This document shows, one piece after another, positions 5,460 to 5,607 of a stretch of 5,607 nucleotides of DNA (positions within the stretch are counted from its first letter, which is position 1; each line of letters starts with the position of its first letter). Under the pieces are notes generated by a model. It worked only from the letters and a program-made list of their open reading frames with translations. It was not told the DNA's origin and did no database searches. Source of the stretch: Bacteroidales bacterium (GTDB lineage Bacteria; Bacteroidota; Bacteroidia; Bacteroidales; GCA-2748055). The position numbers and the translations under genes were made by a program. The stretch covers positions 1-5,607 of the forward strand of contig JANTFK010000260.1 in NCBI GenBank assembly GCA_024763595.1. The letters are read 5' to 3'.

Positions 5460-5607
5460 TTAACCCGTTTCGCTGATCTGTTTGAGGCGATAATAATCCA
5501 GTACCTCAATGGATTTTCCATCTACCCTGATCAGTTTTTCAGCATTGAATTCCTTGAGCATCCTGATGACCGTTTCTGCACTCATTCCGGAAAGTTCCGC
5601 AAGTTCT
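5460..5607 (-). CDS. Crp/Fnr-family transcriptional regulator, C-terminal end (cut by window edge)
   Basis: The last 48 codons of a minus-strand gene enter from the right edge. The visible protein begins 'ELAELSGMSAETVIRMLKEF' and continues 'NAEKLIRVDGKSIEVLDYYR', ending 'LKQISETG' before TAA. This is the winged helix-turn-helix of the Crp/Fnr family: the turn 'ELSGMSAETVIRMLKEF' (5-20 of the visible part) corresponds to the recognition helix region, with Glu11 and Arg15 in the positions often contacting DNA, followed by the wing ('LIRVDGKSIEVLD') and the terminal helix. The N-terminal cyclic-nucleotide-binding-like sensor domain lies outside the window, so the signal it senses cannot be told. 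It reads in the same direction as the carboxylase operon, but about 240 bp and a separate promoter lie between. Regulation of the operon by this protein is possible but not shown. Confidence 0.85.
   Translation of the reverse strand, partial: ELAELSGMSAETVIRMLKEFNAEKLIRVDGKSIEVLDYYRLKQISETG

Noticed and set aside
5428..5462. Possible intrinsic terminator after the Crp/Fnr gene (TAATGA...TCATTA inverted repeat starting at the stop codon)
   Set aside because: The stem is 6 bp with an imperfect extension and AT-rich ends, and it is not followed by a U-tract. It also falls inside the nucleotidase-like remnant.
5460..5521. Upstream 20 codons of the remnant frame, including its ATG, as a real start of a 66-residue protein
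   Set aside because: This part overlaps the Crp/Fnr C-terminus in another frame and does not resemble the nucleotidase family. Similarity begins only about at the Crp/Fnr stop codon.

Overview
The window looks like ordinary chromosome from a member of the Bacteroidota (Bacteroidetes). The clues are a DUF4294-type secreted protein at the left edge (a family I know from this phylum), mostly weak or absent Shine-Dalgarno sites, and candidate TAnnTTTG -7 promoter boxes. Base composition is balanced, with AT-rich intergenic stretches. I see no IS element, CRISPR array, tRNA or rRNA.

Reading right to left on the minus strand, the window opens with the C-terminal winged helix of a Crp/Fnr-family regulator (5460-5607, cut by the edge). 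A gap of about 240 bp follows. Its first half appears to hold a degraded remnant of a 5'-nucleotidase-family C-terminal domain (about 5321-5459). Its AT-rich second half carries a well-formed promoter and leader. These drive a three-gene acyl-CoA carboxylase operon: carboxyltransferase (3663-5222), biotin carboxylase (2147-3649) and biotin carboxyl carrier protein (1601-2137), with gaps of only 13 and 9 bp. Together they encode a complete biotin-dependent carboxylase, most likely propionyl-CoA carboxylase feeding the methylmalonyl-CoA/succinyl-CoA route. The acyl-specificity position of the carboxyltransferase is a Cys, so the substrate is not settled by sequence.

The operon converges on a plus-strand thpR gene (1024-1593, RNA 2',3'-cyclic phosphodiesterase of the 2H/LigT family), with 7 bp between the two stop codons. 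thpR is divergent from elbB (306-953, DJ-1/PfpI-family glyoxalase-like protein). elbB is followed 6 bp later by the DUF4294 gene (1-299, truncated by the window edge), probably in the same transcript.

All the intact genes are recognisable core or metabolic families. I found no new multi-gene system. The points worth a second look are the nucleotidase remnant beside the carboxylase promoter, the Cys at the acyl-specificity position, a strong GC hairpin in the signal-peptide region of the DUF4294 gene, and an inverted repeat in the carboxylase leader.
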